Assembly (NCBI GenBank): GCA_002406015.1
Contig: DHMX01000032.1
Coordinates: 1-64,000, forward strand
Reading direction: 5' to 3'
Source of the DNA: Lachnospiraceae bacterium UBA4631
Lineage (GTDB): Bacteria; Bacillota; Clostridia; Lachnospirales; Lachnospiraceae
DNA length: 64,000 bases
Shown here: positions 34,081-43,443 of the stretch, one piece after another
How positions within the stretch are numbered: position 1 is the first letter of the stretch
Layout of the letters: the number at the start of each line of letters is the position of its first letter
Position numbers and translations under genes: made by a program
Notes under the pieces: model-generated
Seen by the model: only the letters and a program-made list of their open reading frames with translations
Databases searched by the model: none
Told to the model about the DNA's origin: nothing

Positions 34081-34110
34081 ATTATAACAAATCCCTACAA
34101 AAAGTGTTCA
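34081..34110 (-). promoter_or_regulatory. Probable promoter in the ftsH-GH13 gap
   Basis: TGAACA (34105-34110) and TATAAT (34081-34086) on the minus strand are 18 bases apart. The initiating region includes a run of seven C. The transcript would cross the perfect hairpin before reaching the GH13 gene at 33903. The rest of the gap 33904-34250 shows no frame of note. Confidence 0.5.
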
Positions 34111-34206
34111 CAAACAATTTGTAAATTTTCAAATTCTTTTGTGCAAAAAACCGATAACTTTTTCCGTTCACTTAAAACCCCAATGTCAAAATAGATAATT
34201 CCTTCC

Positions 34207-34255
34207 CTTAAAATCAGTCATTTATTACATAGCTACCGATTGCCCTGATTTTAAG
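34207..34255 (-). terminator. Hairpin over the ftsH stop codon
   Basis: CTTAAAATCAG (34207-34217) pairs perfectly with CTGATTTTAAG (34245-34255), the latter including the ftsH TAA. No T tract follows on the minus strand, so it could as well protect the mRNA end as terminate. Confidence 0.45.
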
Positions 34256-36092
34256 CAAATAATGCCTCAAATTCTTTTCCGTCAATCCGGTCTTTTTCTA
34301 ACAACAAAGCAGCACAGTTATGAAGAATTTCCATATGCTCTACCAGAATTTCTCTTGCCTCTGTATAGCATTCATCCATAATCCGCTTTACTTCTTCATC
34401 AATCAGAACGGCAGTCTCTTCGCTGAAGCTCTTGGCATGACCCAAATCTCTTCCCAAAAATACTTCTTCCTCGTCTGAATTTTCATAATTAATCAAACCC
34501 AGCTTCTCGGACATACCATATTTTGTTACCATTGCTCTGGCTGTCTGGGTTGCTACCTTAATATCCTGAGAAGCACCGGTTGTAATGTCATCAAATATTA
34601 ATTCTTCCGCAATCCGTCCGCCAAAATCAACCATAATATCCTGCCGCATCATGCCCTTTGTCGTAAACTCATTATCATTATTCGGCAGCCGCATGGTATA
34701 ACCGGCAGCTCCTTCACCGGTTGGTATAATCGATACCGCATAAACCGGTCCTACATCCGGCAGTAAATGATACAAAATAGCATGTCCCGCCTCATGGTAG
34801 GCAGTAATTTTTCTGGTCTTTTCCGGTACCAGCCGGCTTTTCTTTTCCGTTCCGACTCCGACCTTGATAAATGCTTTATCAATATCGGTCTTGCTAATAT
34901 AGGCCCTGTCCTTCTTTGCCGCAATAATGGCTGCCTCATTCATCAGATTTTCCAAATCGGCACCGGCAAATCCGGAGGTGGTTCTGGCTACCTCATGCAA
35001 ATTCACATCATCCGCCAGTGGCTTGTTTGCTGTATGAACCGTCAATATTTCTTCTCTTCCCTTAACATCCGGTCTTCCGACCATAACCTTGCGGTCAAAT
35101 CTTCCCGGTCTTAGTATTGCAGGGTCTAATATATCTACGCGGTTGGTTGCTGCCATAACAATGATTCCCTTGTTATAGGCAAATCCATCCATTTCTACCA
35201 GCAACTGATTCAAGGTCTGCTCCCGCTCGTCATGTCCGCCGCCAAGTCCGGAGCCTCTCTTTCGGGCAACCGCATCAATTTCATCAATAAATACAATACA
35301 AGGAGCACTCTTTTTCGCTTCGCGGAACAAATCCCGCACTCTGGATGCACCGACACCGACAAACATTTCCACAAAATCCGAACCGGAAATACTTAAAAAC
35401 GGAACCTGTGCCTCTCCGGCAACTGCTTTTGCCAACAAAGTCTTACCGGTTCCCGGAGGGCCTACCAGTAAAACGCCTCGTGGGATTCTGGCTCCCATTC
35501 GGGTATATTTTTCAGGGTCCTTAAGGAAATCAACGATTTCTTCTAACTCCTGCTTTTCCTCCTGTAATCCGGCAACCTTAGTAAAATCTATATCGTCTAT
35601 ACCCTGAAGCACCATTTTTGCCTGACTTCTTCCGAAGTCCATCATTTTACTTCCGCCGGAGCCTTGCATGGATATTATGACAAAGAACATAAATGCCATC
35701 ATGATTACCATAAGAATCAAATATGGAAGAATCTGACTAAAGGTGCTTTGTCTTGCAACCTCCTCAATCGTAATATCTATACGCTCGGAAGCCTGTGCTG
35801 CCTGATTCCATTCCTCCGCTTTCTGAACTACCTCATTAACATCGGATGTATAAAAGCTCTTTGACATATCTGTGTCCAGCTTAATCGTTACGGAACCTGT
35901 CGGCACCTCACTGTTCTGCTTAATTGTAATATCCCGAATGACACCTGCCTCCAAATCCTGCTGGAAATCAGAGATATTATAATCACCCAGCTTATAGGTT
36001 CTTGATTTTACATAAAATGAATAGGCAAATGTAAAAATTAAAATCATAATTAAAAATCCGATTACTCCTCGGAATGCATTATGCTTGTCCAT
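34251..36092 (-). CDS. ftsH: ATP-dependent zinc metalloprotease FtsH
   Basis: This 613-residue membrane protease has two N-terminal spans ([20 protein letters not shown] and [19 protein letters not shown]) flanking a small extracytoplasmic part. The AAA domain carries Walker A GPPGTGKT near residue 210 and the second-region-of-homology arginines in [11 protein letters not shown]. The zinc site HEAGH lies near residue 433. FtsH degrades misfolded membrane proteins and short-lived regulators, and in Bacillus helps sporulation by removing Spo0E. The order tilS-hpt-ftsH is conserved among Firmicutes. Length is normal. Confidence 0.97.
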   Translation of the reverse strand: MDKHNAFRGVIGFLIMILIFTFAYSFYVKSRTYKLGDYNISDFQQDLEAGVIRDITIKQNSEVPTGSVTIKLDTDMSKSFYTSDVNEVVQKAEEWNQAAQASERIDITIEEVARQSTFSQILPYLILMVIMMAFMFFVIISMQGSGGSKMMDFGRSQAKMVLQGIDDIDFTKVAGLQEEKQELEEIVDFLKDPEKYTRMGARIPRGVLLVGPPGTGKTLLAKAVAGEAQVPFLSISGSDFVEMFVGVGASRVRDLFREAKKSAPCIVFIDEIDAVARKRGSGLGGGHDEREQTLNQLLVEMDGFAYNKGIIVMAATNRVDILDPAILRPGRFDRKVMVGRPDVKGREEILTVHTANKPLADDVNLHEVARTTSGFAGADLENLMNEAAIIAAKKDRAYISKTDIDKAFIKVGVGTEKKSRLVPEKTRKITAYHEAGHAILYHLLPDVGPVYAVSIIPTGEGAAGYTMRLPNNDNEFTTKGMMRQDIMVDFGGRIAEELIFDDITTGASQDIKVATQTARAMVTKYGMSEKLGLINYENSDEEEVFLGRDLGHAKSFSEETAVLIDEEVKRIMDECYTEAREILVEHMEILHNCAALLLEKDRIDGKEFEALFA

Positions 36093-36107
36093 GCCCGTCT
36101 CCTTTCT

Positions 36108-36626
36108 TTATACTTCCACAATTCCTATGTATGGAAGATTTCTATATTTCTGTGCATAATCCAGACCATAACCCACAACAAATGCATCTGGAATTGTAAA
36201 TCCGGTATCATCAATCGGTACTTCCTTTACCCGTCTGTCCGGCTTATCCAGCAGCGTGATTAATCGCAGACTTGCAGGATTGCGATTACTTAATACCGAT
36301 AATAAATAATTCAAGGTGTTACCCGAATCAATAATGTCCTCTACAATAATTACATTTTTATCCTGAATGGATTCTGCCAAATCCATCACTATCTTTACGC
36401 GTCCGGTGGATTCTGTTCCCGCTCCGTAACTGGAAACCGACATGAAATCCATAGTAACCGGCATGGACAATCGTTTTGCCAGCTCACAGACAAAAAATAC
36501 ACTTCCCTTTAAAATTCCTACCAGATGTACCTCTTGTCCTGCGTATTCACGATTCAACCGGTCTGCCATTTCCTGTATTCGGGTTTCGATTGCTTCCTTT
36601 GAAATTAATACCGATATTTTATCCAT
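36108..36626 (-). CDS. hpt: Hypoxanthine phosphoribosyltransferase
   Basis: This protein is about 172 residues from the ATG at 36624-36626 (AAGGAG site); the start overlaps the end of tilS. Motifs are HLVGILKGSVFFVCEL, the phosphoribosyl-pyrophosphate loop VIIVEDIIDSGNTL near residue 100, and the purine-binding region PDAFVVGYGLDYAQKYRNLPYIG. It salvages hypoxanthine and guanine to IMP and GMP. In Bacillus the TilS-HprT pair also activates ftsH transcription, which may apply to this same gene order. Confidence 0.95.
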   Translation of the reverse strand: MDKISVLISKEAIETRIQEMADRLNREYAGQEVHLVGILKGSVFFVCELAKRLSMPVTMDFMSVSSYGAGTESTGRVKIVMDLAESIQDKNVIIVEDIIDSGNTLNYLLSVLSNRNPASLRLITLLDKPDRRVKEVPIDDTGFTIPDAFVVGYGLDYAQKYRNLPYIGIVEV

Positions 36627-38010
36627 TTCCTTCTCCTTCGCATTCATAAGACAGAATCAACACTCTGGATGTATCCTCCGTCACCTTTATATCCTCGCTG
36701 ATTCTCATTCCCAAGACCCAACAGATTCGGGAACCGTCTGCCACGACCAGCATTTGATTTCGTTCCTCTCCCGGTATCTTATTATCAATGAAAAATCTGG
36801 ACAGCTTTTTTCGTCTGCCCTGCGTATCTATCACTAAATAATCCCCGGTTTCCGGGGTTCGTAAACATAAAGCATCATATATTTTATCATAATCAAACAT
36901 TTTAGTATAGAGTTTTTTCGTGATTTCTAAATTCGGAGTCTTCTCCTCCAGCCGGGTTTTTAAAATTCCCTTTCCCGCAATCGGAGTTATCCCATCTATG
37001 ACAACCGGAATCCGGATTGCTTCTGCCTTTTGTTCTTCTTTATGCTTGATTCCGATTTGAAGTCCCTGCCGGGTCCGTACCGCTACTATATGATACGGCA
37101 GCATGACCTGCTTTCCAACTGCCTTATCCAGCAGCTCCGATACCTGTCTTATATGCTGCTGTTCCAAATCCTTGGCAGAACCGGAGATTCTTGCAATCAC
37201 CCGATATAACAGATGCCGTTTCACAAGCTCAGGTGCCTGTAGCAGCGGTGCCTCCTGTAGTTCAATTCCGCCCTTTCCTTCGCTTACACACACTACCTCT
37301 AATTCCTGTGCCTGCTGCTCTACATACTGCCAATACTCCTGTGCCAATTCAGCCACCTCTGACATATGCTCTACGGCACGTTCATTTAATCGTCTTAACT
37401 CCGGCATAATCTGATTCCGGATATGATTTCTGGAATACTCACTTTCCAGATTGGATTCATCTATATAATAGCGTACCTTACATTCCTGTAGGTACTCCTC
37501 TATTTCTTCTCTTGTTACGGATAATAACGGCCGGATAATATTTCCCCTTACCGGCGGAATGCTTCCAAGTCCCCGCATTCCGGTTCCTCTTGTCATGTGG
37601 AACAGTAAGGTCTCCGCCCGGTCATTTGCATGGTGTGCAACCGCAATTTTCTGACAGTCTGTTTCCGTTCTGACACGTTCAAAGCATTCATAACGATAAG
37701 CTCTCCCGGCTTCTTCCACAGACATTCCTAATTGTTTTGCATATGCATGAATATCCCTTGCACATACCGTACAAGGGATTTCCCACTGTCTGCAAATATC
37801 GGCAACATAGTTTTCTTCTTCCTCTGCTGCCTTCCGAAGCTTATGATTCACATGAACCACTTGCAGCCGCAGGGAATATTCCTGTGCTAATTTCCGCATT
37901 ATCCAGAGCAGGCACATAGAATCTGCTCCGCCGGAAACACCTATTACAACTCCGTTCCCCTGCTGCAGCATATGATGCTCTTCAACTGTTCTCCGCACTT
38001 GTTCCAACAA
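36619..38010 (-). CDS. tilS: tRNA(Ile)-lysidine synthase TilS
   Basis: This 463-residue protein starts at a TTG (38008-38010). The ATP-binding loop SGGADS lies at residues 26-31, followed by LQVVHVNHKLR, the NDRAETLLFHMTRGTGMRGL block and a C-terminal TilS substrate-binding domain (LSRFFIDNKIPGEERNQMLVVADG). The enzyme changes the wobble cytidine of tRNA-Ile(CAT) to lysidine, so that it reads AUA codons; it is essential in most bacteria. GGAGG lies somewhat far from the TTG, so a start at the internal ATG (codon 14) is not excluded. Confidence 0.93.
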   Translation of the reverse strand: MLEQVRRTVEEHHMLQQGNGVVIGVSGGADSMCLLWIMRKLAQEYSLRLQVVHVNHKLRKAAEEEENYVADICRQWEIPCTVCARDIHAYAKQLGMSVEEAGRAYRYECFERVRTETDCQKIAVAHHANDRAETLLFHMTRGTGMRGLGSIPPVRGNIIRPLLSVTREEIEEYLQECKVRYYIDESNLESEYSRNHIRNQIMPELRRLNERAVEHMSEVAELAQEYWQYVEQQAQELEVVCVSEGKGGIELQEAPLLQAPELVKRHLLYRVIARISGSAKDLEQQHIRQVSELLDKAVGKQVMLPYHIVAVRTRQGLQIGIKHKEEQKAEAIRIPVVIDGITPIAGKGILKTRLEEKTPNLEITKKLYTKMFDYDKIYDALCLRTPETGDYLVIDTQGRRKKLSRFFIDNKIPGEERNQMLVVADGSRICWVLGMRISEDIKVTEDTSRVLILSYECEGEGNG

Positions 38011-38094
38011 TGTACCTGTTTCCTCCGTCCGTTACCTGTAAACCATTTCTCACAGGAGTTATATTACTGGATTCTTTTGGAAAATGCAAGAAAC

Positions 38095-40215
38095 TCATTT
38101 CTTCCAGATTCCGACTACCAGCACGCTTGCATCATCCCGCAAATGTCCTCCGTTCATCTGTCTGACCTGACGCACTATCTCATCTGCCATCTCCTGCGGA
38201 TTCCTTACCTGCATCCCCTGAATCATTTCCTTCAGGCATTCTTCTTTGTTTTCAAATCGGATGCCGTCCAATACCCCATCACTTACCATAATAACCATAT
38301 CACCATGATAAAGCTTCTTGCGGACTGCATCTATTTCGGTGCGTTCCTGAATCCCTACCGGAAGCGTGGTGGACTGTATGCTTTCCATCCAGCTTCCACG
38401 CTTAATATATGTCGTGGATGCACCCATTTTCAGAAATTCCCCTACACCGGAATACAAATCTATCATGCACATATCTAAGGTAGCAAATTGCTCACCTTGA
38501 TTTTGGACTGCAATCAATTCATTTAAAATTTCAACCGCAGATTCCTTACGGAAGCCTGCCTCCAGCATTTCCTCCAGCAAATCCACCAGTTGCTCACTCT
38601 GATGATTTGCCGTTTCACCGCTCCCCATACCGTCTGCCAGCATCATAAGAAGCTGTCCGTTTTTTAATTCCATTTGAGAAAAATTATCACCGGATATGAG
38701 TTGTCCGTCCTTTGCCACCCTTCTTGCTCCGGTCAGATAATGATAGCGGGTATCCTCTTCAAATATCACCACATCATATTCCCGGTTAATAATCAAACGG
38801 CTGGCAGGGGCTACCCGATACCGGGTTCCGAAGGAGCGGCTGACAATCTCGGCAGCCTCCTTTGCCGTCATAACCCTTCCGCGAACCGTCCTTGCCGACA
38901 AATATATTTCCTGTCTGCCCTGTCTGCCCTGCATCACAATGACGTGCTGTACTCTCACATTCTGGTGTTCCAATTCATGAATCAATCTGCGTTCCTGCTG
39001 CTCATTGACTGCAACCGCCGTATTCATTCCTTTGGAAAATTCCCGAAGACTTTCCCCGATTTCACCCATCTGACGGGCAAAAAACGGATAAGCAAACGCT
39101 TGTCCGCCCTGCTCTACCGCACATGCCGGTTCACAAAAGCTCTGACTGATTTTGGTAAATACATCCGCAAATTCCTGTAAGCGGCTGCGAGTCATTTTCT
39201 GCACCTCACCGCTGATTAATTCCTGCTCCTCATTTGGTGTATCCGTCCTGTGCTTTAACAGATAACTCTTCGGCGTCAGCACAAATAATATTCCTGCGGA
39301 TGCCAAGCCACGGAATGCCTGCACCGATAATAAATCCGGATAATAAAACCAGCCCAGAAAGCCTATCATCGCAAAAAAGCCAAAGAATGCCAGCCATTTG
39401 CTCCACTCTCCAAGAAATGCTGCCGCAAGGCTTAACATTACACAAATTGCAATCCATTCCACCTGATGTGTTTTGATTGCAAGAATCACACCGCAAACCG
39501 TTCCCAGACTTGTGCCATAGGATATGCCATAACGATAGGACATATAGAGCAGCAGATAAAATACCACGCCCTGTAATATAGTAAAGTATGAACCAATCTG
39601 CAACGGAACTCCCCATAAAACCACTGCGGTCAATGCTAAGGAGCTTAACAGATTCTCACTTCGCATAATAGACTCTTTTTTATCAATCACCTGCAATGCT
39701 TGTTCCAGCACAAGGGAAAAGCAGGCTACCATAATTCCCTCTAATATCGGCATATACCATGCCTGCGTATGCTCGCTTAATATTCCCAAAAAACCGGTGT
39801 ATGCCATGGACATTTCCGGAAACAACTGCTCTTTTGCGGTTTGAAAGAGCTGTGGGTTCTCACTCCATGCCGGTATCAGTCGAAAGACAAGCCCTGCAAG
39901 CATTGTAATTCCCCCGGCAAGTCCGGCAATTATGGCAGGATTTTTCCGTCTGCCCTCCTGCACCACAAATCCGATTGCAAGTATCGTTAAGAATAAGATT
40001 CCTGCATATTTTATCGTTGCGGTCAATGATAGCGTAGATGCCAGTCCCAACAACACTGTTCCATACAAGCCCCACGAACCACAACCAATCAGATATGCAC
40101 CCGCAAATATTGCAATTGCAAACGGATGCATACCTGCGACCTCTGCTCTCGCTGCCAGAAATGTCAGTATGTAGACCAAAATCTGAGCTTTTTCTGGTTT
40201 TCTTTCTAGATTCAT
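38095..40215 (-). CDS. spoIIE: Stage II sporulation protein E
   Basis: In this 706-residue protein about ten membrane helices fill the first 300 residues (for example ILVYILTFLAARAEVAGMHPFAIAIFAGAYLIG). A regulatory linker follows, and a PP2C-type phosphatase domain occupies about 490-706, with LLMMLADGMGSGETANHQSE and DMVIMVSDGVLDGI as the metal-binding motifs. SpoIIE sits at the polar septum, dephosphorylates SpoIIAA and so activates sigma-F in the forespore. The length is shorter than the Bacillus protein (about 827), as in other Clostridia. GGAGGTG lies before the ATG. Confidence 0.95.
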   Translation of the reverse strand: MNLERKPEKAQILVYILTFLAARAEVAGMHPFAIAIFAGAYLIGCGSWGLYGTVLLGLASTLSLTATIKYAGILFLTILAIGFVVQEGRRKNPAIIAGLAGGITMLAGLVFRLIPAWSENPQLFQTAKEQLFPEMSMAYTGFLGILSEHTQAWYMPILEGIMVACFSLVLEQALQVIDKKESIMRSENLLSSLALTAVVLWGVPLQIGSYFTILQGVVFYLLLYMSYRYGISYGTSLGTVCGVILAIKTHQVEWIAICVMLSLAAAFLGEWSKWLAFFGFFAMIGFLGWFYYPDLLSVQAFRGLASAGILFVLTPKSYLLKHRTDTPNEEQELISGEVQKMTRSRLQEFADVFTKISQSFCEPACAVEQGGQAFAYPFFARQMGEIGESLREFSKGMNTAVAVNEQQERRLIHELEHQNVRVQHVIVMQGRQGRQEIYLSARTVRGRVMTAKEAAEIVSRSFGTRYRVAPASRLIINREYDVVIFEEDTRYHYLTGARRVAKDGQLISGDNFSQMELKNGQLLMMLADGMGSGETANHQSEQLVDLLEEMLEAGFRKESAVEILNELIAVQNQGEQFATLDMCMIDLYSGVGEFLKMGASTTYIKRGSWMESIQSTTLPVGIQERTEIDAVRKKLYHGDMVIMVSDGVLDGIRFENKEECLKEMIQGMQVRNPQEMADEIVRQVRQMNGGHLRDDASVLVVGIWKK

Positions 40216-40243
40216 CCCTATTCACCTCCACTTTCCTGTGGAC

Positions 40244-40276
40244 ATTATAGGAAGTTCCCGGTTCGAATCCTGTCAG
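40244..40276 (-). promoter_or_regulatory. spoIIE promoter with 21-base spacer, Spo0A type
   Basis: CTGACA (40271-40276) and TATAAT (40244-40249) on the minus strand are 21 bases apart. This is the unusual spacing of Spo0A-activated sigma-A promoters such as spoIIE and spoIIG in Bacillus. The spacer begins GGATTCGAACC; ATTCGAA resembles the 0A box TGTCGAA. Confidence 0.6.
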
Positions 40277-40314
40277 TTTGGGGAACCAGAATCCAAGAAG
40301 ATTCTTCATATTAT

Positions 40315-41562
40315 CTATGCATTGAACATTATTTTCTCGTTCCGGAACATTTTGGCAGTGATTCCGGCACAAATAGCCCCGGTCACCAGATTAGAAAGCA
40401 CCGCCATCAAAAATCCCATTCCGTTCAAATCCAAGGTAAAGATATTCTTTAATGCCATAGTCGGACCATATAACGGTATCAGATATTGGATACCGCTCAC
40501 ATTTTCGCCCTTGAACATAGACATTACGCCAATTACCATTACTATCATGTAAACCGGCATTACATAGGTACTTGCTTCTTTGATATTCTTTGCAAAGGTT
40601 GCACATACTGCAATCAATGCAACATACAGGAACACCAGTGTCACAATTAAAAGCAGCAGCATTGCCATTTGTCCTGCACTAAAGCTTAGGTTCTGTCCTA
40701 ACATAGCTCCCATCGTCCGGTATAATAACGGCAATGCAAATATCATAGCTCCCCCATATATCAAGGCAGATAAACCGGATAAAATCATCAACGCAAATAA
40801 TTTTCCGTATACAATCTCTCTCCGGCTGATAGGTGTCATTAATAATGCTGCCATGGTGCCTCGCTCCTTCTCGCCCGCAAAGCTGTCCGTTCCAAGGTTC
40901 ATGGCTCCCGCAAACAACAGAATCGTAATCATATACGGTATCATATATCCGAATAGCTTTCCCTGTGCCTTATTATCATTCTGAATGACGGAGTCCTCAT
41001 TCTCGGCATCAACAGAAAATATCTTTAGCTGTGCCAAATCTCCGATTCGGTTCTCTAATAATTGTGTCCGATACGGTTCCAATACACCTGTTACAAAATT
41101 TTCTCTGGCATTATCAGAATAATCCTCAGATGGGTTATAAAAGGTATGAATATCCGGTATGGTATCCTTCTCATAATTCTGAACCTGGGTTTCAAAGTTT
41201 TGCGGAAATACTATGATTAAGTCCAAATCTCCGCTATAGATTTCTGTCTTTCCCTGTTCTACTTCTTCCTCTGTCTCTGCCCAGCTTACAGAATATCTGA
41301 AATCACCGGTTTCATATGTATTCTCTGCTCCGTTTACCATGGTCTGGGCTAAATAGGCCTTAAACTCTTGCGGTGCCTGATAAATCATGATGGTTGCTTC
41401 ATGTGCTTCTATATCCTGCATCATGGAGGTTGCCATAATTCCCATGAGGAAATAAAGTCCGATTACCAACACAGCCGGCATAATAAATAAGCCCACCACA
41501 AGCTTTTTATCAGAAAATACCCGATATAATTCCTTGCACATTATAATTCTTATCGTTTTCAT
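40315..41562 (-). CDS. ABC-2 permease, NatB type
   Basis: This 415-residue protein has an N-terminal span (LVVGLFIMPAVLVIGLYFLM), an extracytoplasmic domain of about 150 residues, and five or six C-terminal spans (YMITILLFAGAMNLG, LFALMILSGLSALIYGGAMIFAL, MAMLLLLIVTLVFLYVALIAVC). GTDSFAGEKERGTMAALLMTPISRREI is the ABC-2 coupling segment. NatB-type permeases with NatA are described for sodium export, but many export peptides or drugs. It overlaps the ATPase gene by four bases. Confidence 0.82.
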   Translation of the reverse strand: MKTIRIIMCKELYRVFSDKKLVVGLFIMPAVLVIGLYFLMGIMATSMMQDIEAHEATIMIYQAPQEFKAYLAQTMVNGAENTYETGDFRYSVSWAETEEEVEQGKTEIYSGDLDLIIVFPQNFETQVQNYEKDTIPDIHTFYNPSEDYSDNARENFVTGVLEPYRTQLLENRIGDLAQLKIFSVDAENEDSVIQNDNKAQGKLFGYMIPYMITILLFAGAMNLGTDSFAGEKERGTMAALLMTPISRREIVYGKLFALMILSGLSALIYGGAMIFALPLLYRTMGAMLGQNLSFSAGQMAMLLLLIVTLVFLYVALIAVCATFAKNIKEASTYVMPVYMIVMVIGVMSMFKGENVSGIQYLIPLYGPTMALKNIFTLDLNGMGFLMAVLSNLVTGAICAGITAKMFRNEKIMFNA

Positions 41563-42341
41563 TGGTTCATCTCCTGTTCCGTTACCTGTTGATAGATTTC
41601 AAAAAAGGCATCTTCCAAATCCTTTGCCTGCGTCTGGGCAAGTGCCTCCTCCAAGGTTCCCTGAAATACACAATTTCCCTGAATAATCATTGCCATGCGG
41701 TCACACAGCTTTTGTGCCTCCGGCATAATATGCGTAGATACGATTACCAACTTGCCCTGTTCCTTTAATAATCTCAAATAATCTGTAACCGCCCTTGCTG
41801 TAATAATATCCAGACCATTTGTCGGCTCATCAAAGATTATGACATCCGGATTATGTACCAGACTTACGGCAATGGATGCCTTCTGCTTCATACCGGTTGA
41901 CAGCTCTTCAATTTTTTTATCTTCGAATTTTGTGATGCCAAAGTATTCAAATAACTCATTTCTTCGTGTTTCAATATCCTTCTCTGTCATCCCATGCAGT
42001 CTGCCAAAAAACTGAAACAAATATTTCGGACTGAAATGTGCATCTAATTTCACCTCATTGGTAAGAAATGCCATGCTCTTTCGAACCTCTGTCCCCTGCG
42101 AAACCGTATCATAACCATTTACGGTAATGGTTCCTTCTGTCGGGTTCAATAAGGTCGCTACACATCGCAGAAGGGTTGTCTTTCCTGCTCCGTTTGGTCC
42201 TAATACACCGAAGATTTCTCCTTCCTTTGCAGTCATGGATACATTACTGACTGCAACCTTTCTGGAGGACTTCACCTTCTGCTCCTCCATTTGCCTGCGG
42301 TTCAGCTTATATATTTTTGTTACATTTTGTATTTCAATCAT
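41559..42341 (-). CDS. ABC transporter ATP-binding protein, NatA type
   Basis: In this 260-residue protein Walker A is GPNGAGKTT near residue 50, signature ELSTGMKQKASIAVSLVHNP, Walker B VIIFDEPTNGLD, and the switch histidine in IVSTHIMPEA. It pairs with the permease just downstream. The two genes stand between divIC and spoIIE, where Bacillus has none, so they look like an insertion in a conserved block. AAGGAG precedes the ATG. Confidence 0.9.
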   Translation of the reverse strand: MIEIQNVTKIYKLNRRQMEEQKVKSSRKVAVSNVSMTAKEGEIFGVLGPNGAGKTTLLRCVATLLNPTEGTITVNGYDTVSQGTEVRKSMAFLTNEVKLDAHFSPKYLFQFFGRLHGMTEKDIETRRNELFEYFGITKFEDKKIEELSTGMKQKASIAVSLVHNPDVIIFDEPTNGLDIITARAVTDYLRLLKEQGKLVIVSTHIMPEAQKLCDRMAMIIQGNCVFQGTLEEALAQTQAKDLEDAFFEIYQQVTEQEMNQ

Positions 42342-42375
42342 TGGATTCTCCTTGTCTTATTCGGTTTTTTATAAT

Positions 42376-42417
42376 ATAAGAGCCATTGCAGGCATTACAC
42401 CTCACAATGGCTCTTAT
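42376..42417. terminator. Thirteen-base-pair hairpin after divIC
   Basis: ATAAGAGCCATTG (42376-42388) pairs perfectly with CAATGGCTCTTAT (42405-42417), the latter covering the divIC stop. It is followed on the minus strand by ATTATAAAAAACC rather than T, so it is an inefficient terminator or an mRNA-processing end. Confidence 0.5.
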
Positions 42418-42719
42418 GGCTGTTCGTTTGGTTTAATCGTGGTATCTCCCGGTTTAATCAGATTCAGCAGCTCTCTTGCTGTCTCTTCCACAAATGCATC
42501 GGTCTGCTGATACGCCTCTTGCTTCTGAAGCTGACTGGTACGGTTTTCTTCCTCCTGCTTTGCCTCTTCTAAGTGTTCAATCGTCTCCGCATTGGTCTGA
42601 TATTGTTCCTTCAAGGAATTATAACGGACAAATAGTGCGGCACACAACACAAATAAGACAACGCAGATTACCATGATGCCCTTGCGATTTTCACTTTTCG
42701 TGGTATTTCGTCTACTCAT
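42414..42719 (-). CDS. divIC: Septum formation initiator, DivIC/FtsB family
   Basis: This protein is about 101 residues from the ATG at 42717-42719 (GGAAGG site), overlapping the end of yabQ. It has a basic cytoplasmic start (SRRNTTKSENRK), one span (GIMVICVVLFVLCAALFVRY) and an outside coiled coil (LKEQYQTNAETIEHLEEAKQEEENRTSQLQ), ending in an ELLNLIKPGDT motif typical of DivIC. DivIC works with FtsL and DivIB in the division complex. Position after yabQ supports the identity. Confidence 0.85.
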   Translation of the reverse strand: MSRRNTTKSENRKGIMVICVVLFVLCAALFVRYNSLKEQYQTNAETIEHLEEAKQEEENRTSQLQKQEAYQQTDAFVEETARELLNLIKPGDTTIKPNEQP

Positions 42720-43101
42720 CCTTACCTTCCTTTGCATGATTGTTACCTTTTATTTTACTTCGTTTTGTGACTTTTTTCAACAACGATTTGATTTTTTTGC
42801 CAATAAAGATTACAAATCCACAAATAAACGGACTAATTCCCCAATTGTACAGCAAAACTCCACACAACATCCCCAGTAGAACGAATATCCGGACCTGTCC
42901 CTGATTATAGCTATACAATACCGCGACAATCAGGCATCCGGTTCCAAACCAGAAGATAATGTCCTCTACTGCGACCATCCATGTACTGTGTCGTTTGATA
43001 CCTCGTACAATCCGAAAAAAATCATAATAAAATACTACAAGCATTCCCCAAAAGGCACTCATGAAGAATGTTTGCAGCTCTTGTATCATCCCCGGCGGCA
43101 T
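42712..43101 (-). CDS. yabQ: Spore cortex protein YabQ
   Basis: This 129-residue protein has about four membrane spans (FFMSAFWGMLVVFYYDFFRIVRG, IIFWFGTGCLIVAVLYSYN, IFVLLGMLCGVLLYNWGI, FICGFVIFIG) and a lysine-rich C-terminus. In Bacillus YabQ is needed for spore cortex formation and is made in the mother cell. The position after yabP and before divIC is the Bacillus order. The start (MPPGMIQEL) could be at either methionine. Confidence 0.88.
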   Translation of the reverse strand: MPPGMIQELQTFFMSAFWGMLVVFYYDFFRIVRGIKRHSTWMVAVEDIIFWFGTGCLIVAVLYSYNQGQVRIFVLLGMLCGVLLYNWGISPFICGFVIFIGKKIKSLLKKVTKRSKIKGNNHAKEGKDE

Positions 43102-43104
43102 ATC

Positions 43105-43386
43105 CTAACGGAACAGTTTCCCAAATACACCACGCTCTGTGGCTCCATCCTTGACTCCGGAATACTGAAAGCTATCAATTGTGCCGTCTACTTCAACCTC
43201 GCCCTTTTCCAGCGTCAGCTTCGTGACGTGTAAATCTGTGCCTTTAATTGACAGATTTCCCATATCTGTTTCCAGCAATATTTCCGACTCATTAAATGCC
43301 TTTACATCTCTTACACCTGTAATTGCCCCTACTCCACGATTCAGCAGGTTCACCTTATGCGGTCTGGTTCCTACCCGTTCTTCCAT
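43105..43386 (-). CDS. yabP: Sporulation protein YabP
   Basis: This protein is about 93 residues from the ATG at 43384-43386, nine bases after AAGGGGG; the 18 codons upstream lack a site. It opens MEERVGTRPHKVNLLNRG and has the family strand pattern VKAFNESEILLETDMGNLSIKG. YabP is required for spore cortex assembly in Bacillus, together with YabQ. It ends three bases before the yabQ start. Confidence 0.88.
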   Translation of the reverse strand: MEERVGTRPHKVNLLNRGVGAITGVRDVKAFNESEILLETDMGNLSIKGTDLHVTKLTLEKGEVEVDGTIDSFQYSGVKDGATERGVFGKLFR

Positions 43387-43443
43387 ATCTGCATTCCCCC
43401 TTCTTCTGCAATATATGAATACGCAGGGTGGTTTATGCACAAT

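Noticed and set aside
40250..40275. A tRNA T-arm-like sequence (GGTTCGAATCC) upstream of spoIIE
   Set aside because: The flanking bases do not form the T stem, acceptor stem or anticodon arm. The same bases are explained as the spacer of the spoIIE promoter read on the other strand.
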